Origin: Winogradskyella ouciana
Lineage (GTDB): Bacteria; Bacteroidota; Bacteroidia; Flavobacteriales; Flavobacteriaceae
Assembly (NCBI RefSeq): GCF_009709615.1
Contig: NZ_WJYA01000001.1
Location: 1-64,000 of the forward strand
Length of the DNA: 64,000 nucleotides
Direction of reading: 5' to 3'
Shown here: piece by piece, positions 18,020 through 26,774 of the stretch
How the letters are laid out: each line of letters opens with the position of its first letter
Position numbering within the stretch: position 1 is the first letter of the stretch
Notes under the pieces: generated by a model
What the model was told of the DNA's origin: nothing
Databases searched by the model: none
The model's input: only the letters and a program-made list of their open reading frames with translations
Program-made: the position numbers and the translations under genes

Positions 18020-18925
18020 TTGAAATGGGCAAAATTCCATATCATTTTTATATGTTGCGTTTCAGGTTCACTCTTTTCACAATCTAAACTCAATCAATTT
18101 CTAAAGCCAAGTGATACTTTAAACAAGCCAAGACGCAATGCTGTTATCATTTCTGAAAGTTCTTTGGCGACTTTAGCTCTCATAGGCTTAGACCAATTGT
18201 GGTATGCAGATTATCCTCGTTCTAGCTTTAAAACCATTAATGACAGTGGCGAATGGTTGCAGATGGACAAATTTGGTCATGTGTTTTCATCATATCAATT
18301 AGGTAGAATAGGGGCTAATACACTCAATTGGGCTGGTATTAGCAAAAAAGATCAGTTGTTATTTGGTTCAACTTTAGGTTTGGGTTTTTTAACAGCGGTA
18401 GAGGTTATGGATGGCTTTTCTGAAGAATGGGGTTTTTCATGGACGGATATGGCTGCAAATGTTACTGGTACTGGGCTTTACATTGGGCAAGAATTACTTT
18501 GGAAGGAACAAAGGATACTATTAAAATATTCATTCCATCGTACGGATTTTGCCAAACAACGACCAGATAAATTAGGTAATGGTTTGTTTGAAGAATTTTT
18601 AAAAGACTATAATGGTCAGACTTATTGGTTGAGTGCCAATCTCAATTCCTTTTTTAAAACAGATTATATTCCAAATTGGTTAAATTTAGCTTTTGGTTAT
18701 GGCGCAGATGGAATGTTAACCGGTGAACCTAATGATCCTTTGTTTTTAAACCAAAATAGAACACGCCAATACTACTTGAGTTTAGATATAGACCTAACCC
18801 GAATTAAGACAAATTCCAACGTCTTAAAAACCATTTTTGACGTTTTTAACGTAATTAAAGTCCCTTTTCCAGCAATTGAGTTAAATAGTGAAGGTCGCCT
18901 AAAGATGCATTATTTCTACTTTTAA
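18020..18925 (+). CDS. DUF2279 family envelope protein
   Basis: A 301-aa protein with a signal peptide (FHIIFICCVSGSLFSQ). It has the DUF2279 pattern: LIGLDQLWYADYPRSSF, MDKFGHVFSSYQLGR, LGLGFLTAVEVMDGFSEEWGFS and DMAANVTGTGLYIGQ. A C-terminal part resembles an outer-membrane strand set. The start appears to be TTG, 3 bases after the mltG stop; no in-frame ATG precedes the signal sequence. Function unknown. Position after mltG suggests an envelope role. Confidence 0.8.
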   Translation: MKWAKFHIIFICCVSGSLFSQSKLNQFLKPSDTLNKPRRNAVIISESSLATLALIGLDQLWYADYPRSSFKTINDSGEWLQMDKFGHVFSSYQLGRIGANTLNWAGISKKDQLLFGSTLGLGFLTAVEVMDGFSEEWGFSWTDMAANVTGTGLYIGQELLWKEQRILLKYSFHRTDFAKQRPDKLGNGLFEEFLKDYNGQTYWLSANLNSFFKTDYIPNWLNLAFGYGADGMLTGEPNDPLFLNQNRTRQYYLSLDIDLTRIKTNSNVLKTIFDVFNVIKVPFPAIELNSEGRLKMHYFYF

Positions 18926-18977
18926 CAAGTATTAATAACTGTTAATCGGTTGATTTTCAGTATTTAAATAAATGTCG

Positions 18978-18985
18978 TATATTTG
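18978..18985 (+). promoter_or_regulatory. Predicted -7 promoter box of the lysozyme-like gene
   Basis: TATATTTG fits TAnnTTTG. The leader to the ATG at 19043 would be about 50 bases and includes the imperfect hairpin CTAGTTTAAAATTAG. Confidence 0.6.
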
Positions 18986-19042
18986 CACGCGAATTTAGTA
19001 GGACCTTTTGGGGAAAGTTTTGCTAGTTTAAAATTAGCTGTT

Positions 19043-19699
19043 ATGACAAAGAATAGCATTAAAAAATTTTTATTACCATTTGCAATTTGTTTATTAGTTG
19101 CAATGGGATTATATCCAGATTCTACGCTTAATACAGAGTTGTATTCTACAGAAGGGTTAGAGCTAGATTATAATATTTCTGCAGAATTGGCAATGGCAGA
19201 TTTTTCAAAGGAATCTAAGTCAAATATATTCTCACCTCACTTGGGTAAATCTTTTGAAGGCTTTAAAGAAGCATTGGCTTTTAAAGAGTCTAGAGGTAAT
19301 TACTTTACAGTAAATACATTAGGTTATTTGGGTAAGTATCAGTTTGGTTCCGAAACGTTGAAACTTATTGGAATCTACAACCCAAATCAATTTTTATACA
19401 ATCCAGAATTGCAAGAAAAAGCATTTATTGCTAATGCGGCGCGTAATAAATGGATTTTAAGAAAAGATATTAAGCGTTTTGATGGAAAATTTATTGCTGG
19501 TGTAAAAGTGACCGAATCTGGTATTTTGGCTGCTGCTCATCTTGCAGGACCAGGTAGTGTTAAAAAGTTTCTTAGAAGCTATGGTGGCAATAATGTTGCT
19601 GATGCCTATGGTTCAACCCTTAAATACTATATGAAAAAGTTTTCTGGTTACGATACTTCTATAATTAAGCCAAATAAAAAAGCTAAAGCCAGACTTTAA
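19043..19699 (+). CDS. Secreted lysozyme/transglycosylase-like protein
   Basis: A 218-aa protein with an N-terminal signal or anchor (KFLLPFAICLLVAMG) and a C-terminal domain resembling phage-type or SLT-type lysozyme folds. The putative catalytic Glu lies in ALAFKESRGNY, followed by LGYLGKYQFGSETL, LQEKAFIANAARNKW and AAAHLAGPGSVKKFL. It probably acts on, or binds, peptidoglycan. The ATG at 19043 is preferred over one at 18983, which overlaps the promoter box. Its stop overlaps by 4 bp that of the convergent methyltransferase gene. Confidence 0.75.
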   Translation: MTKNSIKKFLLPFAICLLVAMGLYPDSTLNTELYSTEGLELDYNISAELAMADFSKESKSNIFSPHLGKSFEGFKEALAFKESRGNYFTVNTLGYLGKYQFGSETLKLIGIYNPNQFLYNPELQEKAFIANAARNKWILRKDIKRFDGKFIAGVKVTESGILAAAHLAGPGSVKKFLRSYGGNNVADAYGSTLKYYMKKFSGYDTSIIKPNKKAKARL

Positions 19700-20412
19700 T
19701 CTTTTTGTATAATAAAAATAGCTGGTCTCTTATGTAGATCTTCTTTGTTGTGTTTCCAATCTTTGGCAGACATTGTCTTTATAAATTCAGTAGGTAGGGT
19801 TAAATCGCAAGCAACGCAAACTCTGGTTTGAGGTTGAAGTACACTAGACAAATCATCAAGCATTTTCATGTTTCTGTATGGTGTCTCAATGAAAATCTGT
19901 GCTTGATTATGTTCGGATGATAATCGTTCTAAAGATTTTAGTTTAGACTTCCGCTCACCTTTATCTATTGGTAAATACCCATTAAAGCAAAAACTTTGAC
20001 CATTCATCCCAGAAGCCATAAGTGCCATTATAATTGAAGACGGACCAACTAAAGGCACCACTCTTATATTCATTTGATGTGCCAAACTTACAATGTCAGA
20101 CCCAGGATCTGCAATGGCAGGACAACCAGCTTCGGAGAGCAGCCCTATGGACTCACCATCTAAACATGGATTTAAAAAAGTGTTGCGCTCAGCTTCCGTA
20201 GTGTATTTATTGAGTATGCTTAGTTTTAATTTAGGCTGGGATTTACCTGGTGATATACGTTTTATAAAACGCCTTGCTGTTTTTTCATTTTCTACGATGT
20301 AGTAATCTATATCTTCGATTACTTTTTTTATTGAAATAGGTAACACCTCTAGTGGCGGATTGTCACCTAAACGTGTTGGAATGAGATATAGCTTACCAAC
20401 TGTCTTACTCAT
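19696..20412 (-). CDS. RsmI-like SAM-dependent methyltransferase
   Basis: A 238-aa member of the tetrapyrrole-methylase superfamily, close to RsmI (2'-O-methylation of 16S rRNA C1402). Visible motifs are GKLYLIPTRLGD at the N-terminus, SIGLLSEAGCPAIADPGS, VVPLVGPSSIIMALMASG, FNGYLPIDKGERKSKLK and IFIETPYRNMKML. It could be a Bacteroidota paralogue of RsmI rather than RsmI itself. The ATG overlaps by one base the stop of the secreted dehydrogenase gene upstream (TAATG), so the two are probably cotranscribed. Confidence 0.85.
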   Translation of the reverse strand: MSKTVGKLYLIPTRLGDNPPLEVLPISIKKVIEDIDYYIVENEKTARRFIKRISPGKSQPKLKLSILNKYTTEAERNTFLNPCLDGESIGLLSEAGCPAIADPGSDIVSLAHQMNIRVVPLVGPSSIIMALMASGMNGQSFCFNGYLPIDKGERKSKLKSLERLSSEHNQAQIFIETPYRNMKMLDDLSSVLQPQTRVCVACDLTLPTEFIKTMSAKDWKHNKEDLHKRPAIFIIQKD

Positions 20413-21815
20413 TACTGTATAACAAGTTTATGGGTCATTTGTTCTCCGTTGTCAGCACGGATTTGCAATAAGTATAGACCTTGCGACAATTGCGATGTGT
20501 TGATTTTTTGAACCGCATCAGAACTTTTATTTTTACTATTTATAATCTTGCCTTGTAAATCAAAGATTGTCATTTCACTTTTTATGGTAGCATTCACTGA
20601 TGAAAAATCAATTGTGATCTCATTTTCTGCCGGGTTGGGATAAATAGCAACATTGTTCAAATCAAAGTCTTCCGTGCTAAGTGAGTTATCCACCAGTTTA
20701 CTAATGTCCCCTCCAAGGGAGCATATATAAAGCTCTCCATTGATGTCTTCCCCAAAAGCGACCAAACTTCCTGAAAACCCTTCAAAAGTTGAGTTCCATG
20801 TTCCGTTTTCAAATTCTATATAACCTATTTCTTGGGTGCAAACATCTGCGAAGAAATACAATCCATTAAAACCAGGAAATTCTGATCCTCTGTATCTGTA
20901 TCCTCCGGTAATTGAGCACCTACCACCAGAATGTGCATATTCGGCTACAGGAAATGTTAAAGAGCTCATAGGTGGACAACCAGATGTATTGTAGGTGTTA
21001 TTACCTTCATAACATCTCCAGCCATAATTGAGGCCTGCTGAAGTTGATGGGGCATTGTTTATTTCTTCCCTTGCGCTTTGCCCTACATCAGCAATCCATA
21101 TATCGTCATTCAGACGGTCAAAGGAAAATTTCCATGGGTTACGTAACCCATAGGCCCATATTTCTCCTCTAGCACCAGCAGTACCAATAAATGGATTGTC
21201 TGTAGGGATTGCGTATGGGTTAGACATAGTTGAATTATTAACGTCTATACGTAATAATTTACCTAGTAAAGTTCCTAAATCTTGACCGTTATCTTGTGGA
21301 TCGCCTCCAGAACCTCCATCTCCACTTGAAATGTACAGGTAACCATCTGGCCCAAACTGCAATTCACCACCATTATGATTTGTGAATGGTTGTGTATATG
21401 TAAGGATTATCAATTCGGAATTAGGATCTGCTTGTGATGGATCCGTACTACTACGGGTAAATCGGGACACCACAGTTTCATTATCAGTCTGTCCTACTAC
21501 GTCTCTGGTGTAATTAACAAAAAAATAACCGTTTGTGGCATAATTAGGATGAAAGGCCAAACCTAAAAGTCCCTCTTCACTCCCTCCACTTTCTACACGC
21601 GCTTCAATATCTAAAAACGGTGTGGTGTTTACAGAACCATCGGCATTAATGATTTTAATGATCCCGTCTTGCTCAGCAGCAAACAATCTATCGTCTCCAG
21701 CATGTTTAAGATTAACAGGTCTGTCTAGTCCAGATGCGAATAATTCCAATTCTAAATCTTGCGTATTGCCTAAGGCGACGCATAGGCAACATATAAGTAT
21801 GGTAATGTTTTTCAT
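20412..21815 (-). CDS. Secreted PQQ-type sugar dehydrogenase with T9SS sorting domain
   Basis: A 467-aa protein with a signal peptide (ITILICCLCVALGNTQ) and a six-bladed glucose/sorbosone dehydrogenase propeller: DRLFAAEQDGIIKIINADG, GLLGLAFHPNYATNGYFFV, TNHNGGELQFGPDGYLYISS, IWAYGLRNPWKFSFD and GYRYRGSEFPG. A type A T9SS sorting domain of about 75 residues closes it (VAIYPNPAENEITIDF, then GLYLLQIRADNG). It is likely exported and surface-bound, oxidising or binding sugars. It is cotranscribed with the RsmI-like gene. Confidence 0.9.
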   Translation of the reverse strand: MKNITILICCLCVALGNTQDLELELFASGLDRPVNLKHAGDDRLFAAEQDGIIKIINADGSVNTTPFLDIEARVESGGSEEGLLGLAFHPNYATNGYFFVNYTRDVVGQTDNETVVSRFTRSSTDPSQADPNSELIILTYTQPFTNHNGGELQFGPDGYLYISSGDGGSGGDPQDNGQDLGTLLGKLLRIDVNNSTMSNPYAIPTDNPFIGTAGARGEIWAYGLRNPWKFSFDRLNDDIWIADVGQSAREEINNAPSTSAGLNYGWRCYEGNNTYNTSGCPPMSSLTFPVAEYAHSGGRCSITGGYRYRGSEFPGFNGLYFFADVCTQEIGYIEFENGTWNSTFEGFSGSLVAFGEDINGELYICSLGGDISKLVDNSLSTEDFDLNNVAIYPNPAENEITIDFSSVNATIKSEMTIFDLQGKIINSKNKSSDAVQKINTSQLSQGLYLLQIRADNGEQMTHKLVIQ

Positions 21816-21888
21816 ATCATTTTTTTAAGAAAGTTGTGACACTAAGATACAAAAAATAGAGCAGAGGTAAGAATTCCGTTACAGTTGA

Positions 21889-22344
21889 TTATTCTTTTAA
21901 TTTAGCTGAAAGTATTTTTGAAGTGGCTTCTAATAGATCAAAAACATACTCAAAATCGCTTATGTGTCCATAATAAGGATCAGGGACATTTTTATCGGAA
22001 ACTGAATTATTCTCTTCTAGGAACAGTTTCACCTTACCAATGTCATCATTATTTCTGGCGAGACTGATAATGTTGTTATAATTAGAAGCGTCCATAGCGT
22101 AAATATAATCGGAGGTATCAAAATCTGAAACCCTAAATTGCCTTGCACTATGTCCACTTATGTCAACGCCATGTGTTTTGGCAACCTTGATTGAGCGATG
22201 ATCTGGGCTATTGCCTATGTGATATGCAGCCGTGCCAGCTGAATCAACATAAAAACTATCTTTAGGAAGTTTTGATTCTAAGATACCATGTGCTAAGGGC
22301 GACCGACATATATTGCCGAGACACACCACAAGTATACGAGTCAT
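21889..22344 (-). CDS. Low-molecular-weight protein-tyrosine phosphatase
   Basis: A 151-aa phosphatase with the N-terminal P-loop VCLGNICRSP (nucleophile C8, R14) and the general-acid Asp in PDPYYGHISDFEYV. Such enzymes dephosphorylate protein tyrosines, often kinases of polysaccharide export, but no capsule genes are nearby. It lies 14 bp after dnaA and is probably cotranscribed with it. Confidence 0.93.
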   Translation of the reverse strand: MTRILVVCLGNICRSPLAHGILESKLPKDSFYVDSAGTAAYHIGNSPDHRSIKVAKTHGVDISGHSARQFRVSDFDTSDYIYAMDASNYNNIISLARNNDDIGKVKLFLEENNSVSDKNVPDPYYGHISDFEYVFDLLEATSKILSAKLKE

Positions 22345-22358
22345 TATTCTATTTGGGT

Positions 22359-23786
22359 TTAGAGCGCTAATTTTTTAGCCAAATCTTCAACGTACTTTCT
22401 AAATTGTTTGTCAGTTGAAGATAAGTTATCTACTGTTTTGCAAGCATGAAGTACTGTAGCGTGGTCGCGCTGACCAATTTGTGAGCCTATACTAGCCAAT
22501 GAAGCTTTAGTATATTTCTTAGCAAAGAACATGGCTAATTGACGAGCCTGTACAATATGACGTTTACGTGTTTTAGATTGCAAAGTACTTACGTCCATTT
22601 GGAAGTAATCAGAAACTACTTTCTGAATATAATCTATGGACACTTCGCGTTTGGTGTTTTTTACAAACTTCTCTACGATGTCCTTGGCAAGGTTTATTGT
22701 AATTTCCTTTTTGTTGAAAGAGGATTGTGCAATCAATGAAATGATAGCACCTTCAAGTTCTCTTACGTTGGTTTTGATGTGCTTCGCAACATACTCAACA
22801 ATTTCTTCTGGCATTTCCACACCATCCCGATAAAGTTTGTTTTTAAGAATAGAAACTCTAGTCTCAAAATCTGGTGTTTGTAATTCGGCAGAAAGTCCCC
22901 ATTTAAAACGAGATAATAAGCGCTGCTCAATATCCTGCATATCCACAGGTGCTTTATCACTAGTTAAAACAACTTGCTTACCATTTTGGTGTAAGTGATT
23001 GAAGATATGAAAGAATACATCTTGGGTACCAGTTTTACCTGATAAGAATTGTACGTCATCAATAATGAGCACATCAATAATTTGATAGAAATGAATAAAA
23101 TCATTTCTATTATTCTTTTTTACTGAATCTATATATTGTTGTGTGAATTTCTCAGCAGAAATATATAGAACCGTTTTCTCAGGATATTTGTCCTTGATGT
23201 CCACACCAATAGCATGCGCTAAATGTGTTTTTCCTAAACCGACACCACCAAAAATTAACAACGGGTTAAAAGAAGTACCTCCTGGTTTGTTGGCTACTGC
23301 AATTCCTGCATTTCTTGCCAAACGATTAGAATCTCCTTCTAGAAAATTTTCAAACGTATAACTAGGATTTAATTGAGATTCAATTTTTACATTTCTAATT
23401 CCAGGAATTACGAAAGGGTTTTTTAACTCAGGACTTTTGTTGTCAAAAGGAACATCAACATCTTGAGATTTTACAGCACTTCTGTTTGAGCTAGGGATCT
23501 TTTCTGTAAACGGTTGCTTGTTGCCATAAGTGTTTTCCATCTTTATGACGTAAACCAGTTTTGCGTCTTCACCTAGTTCTTTAGTAAGCGATACTTTTAA
23601 AATTTTAACGTAATGTTCTTCTAACCATTCGTAGAAAAATTTACTAGGTACTTGAATGCTCAACGCATTTCCAGAAAGTTTTACAGCTTGTATAGGTTCA
23701 AACCACGTTTTATAAGCTTGTGGTTGTATATTATCTTTTATAAAGGCGAGACAATTACTCCATACAGATTCCGCTGTGATCTCCAT
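22359..23786 (-). CDS. dnaA: Chromosomal replication initiator protein DnaA
   Basis: An AAA+ initiator that binds oriC and melts DNA. The 475 aa show the N-terminal DnaB-interacting domain (WSNCLAFIKDNIQPQAYKTWF) and a linker (about 90-125). Walker A is GGVGLGKTHLAHAIG, Walker B is VLIIDDVQF, and sensor II is in the TNVRELEGAI region. The DnaA-box helix-turn-helix is GQRDHATVLHACKTV. The leader carries a terminator-like hairpin (23831-23850). I see no cluster of TTATCCACA boxes next to it, so oriC need not be here. Confidence 0.98.
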   Translation of the reverse strand: MEITAESVWSNCLAFIKDNIQPQAYKTWFEPIQAVKLSGNALSIQVPSKFFYEWLEEHYVKILKVSLTKELGEDAKLVYVIKMENTYGNKQPFTEKIPSSNRSAVKSQDVDVPFDNKSPELKNPFVIPGIRNVKIESQLNPSYTFENFLEGDSNRLARNAGIAVANKPGGTSFNPLLIFGGVGLGKTHLAHAIGVDIKDKYPEKTVLYISAEKFTQQYIDSVKKNNRNDFIHFYQIIDVLIIDDVQFLSGKTGTQDVFFHIFNHLHQNGKQVVLTSDKAPVDMQDIEQRLLSRFKWGLSAELQTPDFETRVSILKNKLYRDGVEMPEEIVEYVAKHIKTNVRELEGAIISLIAQSSFNKKEITINLAKDIVEKFVKNTKREVSIDYIQKVVSDYFQMDVSTLQSKTRKRHIVQARQLAMFFAKKYTKASLASIGSQIGQRDHATVLHACKTVDNLSSTDKQFRKYVEDLAKKLAL

Positions 23787-23823
23787 TCGTTAAGTTAAAT
23801 TATTTGTTGTTAGTTAGATTAGC

Positions 23824-23850
23824 AAAAAAAAAGAGAACTAGGATTCTCTT
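23824..23850 (-). promoter_or_regulatory. Terminator-like hairpin in the dnaA leader (possible attenuator)
   Basis: On the minus strand a 7-bp stem (AAGAGAA/TTCTCTT, loop TCCTAG) is followed at once by nine T. It lies between a near-consensus -7 box (23867-23874) and the dnaA ATG, about 37 bases before the ATG. No upstream minus-strand gene needs a terminator here. Confidence 0.55.
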
Positions 23851-23866
23851 GCAGTTTTGAACACGA

Positions 23867-23874
23867 CAAATATG
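23867..23874 (-). promoter_or_regulatory. Possible -7 promoter box of dnaA
   Basis: CATATTTG on the minus strand matches TAnnTTTG except for its first base. Transcription from it would include the hairpin at 23831-23850. Confidence 0.4.
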
Positions 23875-23984
23875 TGAACAAAATTCTTAAAAAAAAAATC
23901 AATATCTGTTGAATTTTAAGAAATTTTTCCTCATGTTTAAAACATTTGAAAATTACAAATTTTTTCCTAAACACAAGCATATAA

Positions 23985-24392
23985 TTGAATTTTAACGAAA
24001 CAAGTATTAGAGTGCGCTATGGCGAGACAGACCAGATGGGTGTTGTATATCATGCCAATTACGCTGTTTATTTTGAAGTGGGTAGAACCGAGTGGTTACG
24101 GCAGTTTGGGCTGAGTTACAGTGGCATGGAGGCTGATGGTATTATGTTGCCTGTAATTTCACTATCTATAAATTACAAAAATTCAGCACGTTATGACGAC
24201 ATGCTTAAAGTAAAAACTAAGTTAAAAAAAATGCCCTCTGCCTCAATAGAATTTGAGTATGAATTAAGAAATGAATCTGATGAATTACTGGCAACTGGAT
24301 CTACTATATTGGCGTTTATAGATATGAAACGAAACCGACCGACGCGTTGCCCAAAATATCTTTTAGATAAACTGCAAAATTATTCGTTATAA
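23985..24392 (+). CDS. Acyl-CoA thioesterase, YbgC/4HBT family
   Basis: A 135-aa hotdog-fold thioesterase. The family signature is RVRYGETDQMGVVYHANY, with the catalytic Asp in ETDQMG, followed by VYFEVGRTEWLRQFG. It probably hydrolyses short- or medium-chain acyl-CoA in the cytoplasm. The start must be TTG: an in-frame TAA immediately precedes it, and the next ATG would delete the signature. It is divergent from dnaA and overlaps the convergent yigZ stop by 6 bp. Confidence 0.88.
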   Translation: MNFNETSIRVRYGETDQMGVVYHANYAVYFEVGRTEWLRQFGLSYSGMEADGIMLPVISLSINYKNSARYDDMLKVKTKLKKMPSASIEFEYELRNESDELLATGSTILAFIDMKRNRPTRCPKYLLDKLQNYSL

Positions 24393-24995
24393 TTCACGTA
24401 TCTCTACGCCAAAAAACTGATTAAAAAGTTCAAAAACCTTTAAACTGTTATTTTTTCTGACAGATATTTCCAACAAACAGCTAAGCTCTAAATTCTGCTT
24501 GTTTATTTCAACTTGATTTTCTTTTATCAACCGCATTACTTTACTAAGATTTTTATACTCAAATTTTAACTGATAAGTTGTCTTAATAGTTTTTTGAATA
24601 ATTTTTGCAGAGTCTAATGCCAATTGCGCTCCTGTTCTGTAAGCATTTATTAAACCACCAACACCAAGTTTTACTCCTCCATAATATCTTATTACTACTA
24701 TAAGAATATTGGTAACATTAAATGATTGTATTTGACCGTAAATTGGCATACCAGCTGAGTTATTTGGTTCACCATCGTCATTTGTCCTGTATTTTATCTT
24801 TTCAGTGCCTATTTGATACGCATAACACCAATGTCTAGCTGCATAGTGCTCTTTTTTTAAGTTTTCAAGGTGAGATTTTACCTGGTCTTCACTAATAACC
24901 GGAAACACAAACCCAAGGAATTTGCTGTTTCTGTCTTTATAGATGTCTCCCTCAGCAGGTTTTGCTATGGTAAAATATACGTCGTCATTTTGCAT
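24387..24995 (-). CDS. YigZ/IMPACT family protein
   Basis: A 202-aa member of the conserved YigZ (UPF0029) family, linked in eukaryotes to GCN2 regulation; the bacterial role is unsettled. Family motifs are HYAARHWCYAYQIG, NDDGEPNNSAGMPIYGQ and VVIRYYGGVKLGVGGL. A C-terminal ferredoxin-like half follows. It is convergent with the thioesterase gene. Confidence 0.92.
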   Translation of the reverse strand: MQNDDVYFTIAKPAEGDIYKDRNSKFLGFVFPVISEDQVKSHLENLKKEHYAARHWCYAYQIGTEKIKYRTNDDGEPNNSAGMPIYGQIQSFNVTNILIVVIRYYGGVKLGVGGLINAYRTGAQLALDSAKIIQKTIKTTYQLKFEYKNLSKVMRLIKENQVEINKQNLELSCLLEISVRKNNSLKVFELFNQFFGVEIREL

Positions 24996-25151
24996 AAAAG
25001 TATTGCGAATATAATAATTGAATAAAAGAAAAACATATGTGAGCTATAATTATATATAATAATATCCTTGTTAGGAAATTGTGATGTCAGCGTCTAAGAA
25101 AACATGCATCTTATAATTAAACCAGAGTTTTCAATTCTTATAAAGGTTAGT

Positions 25152-25159
25152 TATATTTG
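25152..25159 (+). promoter_or_regulatory. Predicted -7 promoter box of the arylsulfotransferase gene
   Basis: TATATTTG ends 15 bp before the ATG at 25175. It also contains the only alternative (TTG) start, which is therefore unlikely to be used. Confidence 0.65.
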
Positions 25160-25174
25160 TTTAAAAAGCGCCCT

Positions 25175-26770
25175 ATGAAAAAGATTACTTTTGTAGCCCT
25201 ATTGATTGGGCTTGTTCAACTTGCATATACGCAGGAGACTGTTGGATTAGTGTTTGATGACGTTAATCTAGAAAAATCAAATGGTTATACATTATTTAAT
25301 GCACTTTCAGATGATAGAGTGTTTCTCATAAATAATTGTGGTGAAGCTGTAAAACAATGGGATTTCTCAGGCCAAATAAGTACTAATTTTTATATTCTAG
25401 AAAATGGGAATATACTGCAGTCTAACAGATTTAATGCAGATATAAGAGATTGGAATAACAATATTCTGTGGAGTATTGATTTTTTTAATGATTTAGGTTT
25501 TAGTATCCATCATGATATCGAGCCCTTACCAAATGGGAACTTTCTAGTATTAGTTAGAGATACTTATACGAATGCAGAAATGATAGCACAGGGTAAGGAC
25601 ACATCTTTTCAGGAAGCTATTTTTGCATTGGATAAAATTGTGGAAATACAACCCGTTGGCACCAACTCGGCCAACATAGTGTGGGAGTGGAAGTTTTTCG
25701 ATCACATGGTGCAAGAGTTTGATAGTAGCAAACCTAATTTCGGCTCTGTTGCCAATAATCCACAGCTGTTACATATGGATTATGATAATAATAATCCTGT
25801 TGATTATACACATACCAATTCGGTAGATTATAATGAAGACTTGGATCAAATCATTATTTCTGCAAGACATACACACGAAATTTACATAATTGACCATAGT
25901 ACAACAACTGCTGAAGCGGCATCTCATTCTGGTGGTATATATGGAAAAGGTGGTGACTTTCTTTGGAGATGGGGAAATCCTGAAGTATATGATAAAGGTA
26001 CTATAAACGATCGTAAACTAGGCAGTCAGCATGATGCTAAATGGATTCCGGATGGCCCACATGAAGGCAAAATATCGGCATTTAGTAATGATGGTTATGG
26101 AACTGATTTAACCGCTTCGTCTATTCATATCATAGATCAAAATGATACTAATGGTGTATATAGTCTTTCGGCAGGAGAGTTTTTGCCAAACGATTACTTC
26201 TGGTCTTATGATGGCACAATAATGGGTGAAGTAATGCAAGGTTCATCGCGTTGTGGTATGCAAATAATGTCTAATGGGAATGCGCTTATCAATGAAACCG
26301 ACAAAGGCAGGATTTCTGAAGTTGATGGTTCTGGTAATGTAGTCTGGGTATATATAATTCCAATTGCAGATGGATCTAATATAAATCAATTTGAGGACCC
26401 AGATGGTAATAGTGCGTTTAGAGCACATCGCTACCCTGAAAATTATGTTGGCTTTACAGGCTTAAGCTTTAATAATACAGGTATCATAGAGAATGTGAAT
26501 TCTATTTCTGAGAATTGCAGCAATCTCCTGTCAGTTGAAGATACATTTTTTAACGACTTAAGTGTTTACCCTAATCCAACAAATGGTATTCTACATTTCG
26601 ATTTCAATAAACCTCTAGATCAAATAGAAGTTTACAGTATTACCGGTAAGATGGTATTGGGCAAAACGAATTCCGACTTTATTAATTTAGAAAGTCTAGC
26701 CAAAGGAATGTATATGGTTAAAATTTCTACAGATAGTAATTCTGAATTTATCAAAGTGCTTAAAAACTAA
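25175..26770 (+). CDS. Secreted arylsulfotransferase-like protein with T9SS sorting domain
   Basis: A 531-aa protein with a signal peptide (KITFVALLIGLVQLAYTQ), then an ASST-like propeller: SIHHDIEPLPNGNFLVL, HMDYDNNNPVDYTHTNSVDY, ISARHTHEIYIIDHST, GSQHDAKWIPDGPHEGK and GNVVWVYIIPI. These His-rich segments resemble PQQ-independent arylsulfate sulfotransferases. A type A T9SS tail closes it (LSVYPNPTNGILHFDFN, ending in KGMYMVKIST). Whether it is catalytic is not certain. It is monocistronic, ending 4 bp from the convergent EamA gene. Confidence 0.85.
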   Translation: MKKITFVALLIGLVQLAYTQETVGLVFDDVNLEKSNGYTLFNALSDDRVFLINNCGEAVKQWDFSGQISTNFYILENGNILQSNRFNADIRDWNNNILWSIDFFNDLGFSIHHDIEPLPNGNFLVLVRDTYTNAEMIAQGKDTSFQEAIFALDKIVEIQPVGTNSANIVWEWKFFDHMVQEFDSSKPNFGSVANNPQLLHMDYDNNNPVDYTHTNSVDYNEDLDQIIISARHTHEIYIIDHSTTTAEAASHSGGIYGKGGDFLWRWGNPEVYDKGTINDRKLGSQHDAKWIPDGPHEGKISAFSNDGYGTDLTASSIHIIDQNDTNGVYSLSAGEFLPNDYFWSYDGTIMGEVMQGSSRCGMQIMSNGNALINETDKGRISEVDGSGNVVWVYIIPIADGSNINQFEDPDGNSAFRAHRYPENYVGFTGLSFNNTGIIENVNSISENCSNLLSVEDTFFNDLSVYPNPTNGILHFDFNKPLDQIEVYSITGKMVLGKTNSDFINLESLAKGMYMVKISTDSNSEFIKVLKN

Positions 26771-26774
26771 GCAG

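Noticed and set aside
23787..23984. Possible oriC next to dnaA
   Set aside because: The dnaA upstream region is AT-rich, but I find no cluster of TTATCCACA-type DnaA boxes. The only clear structure is the leader hairpin.
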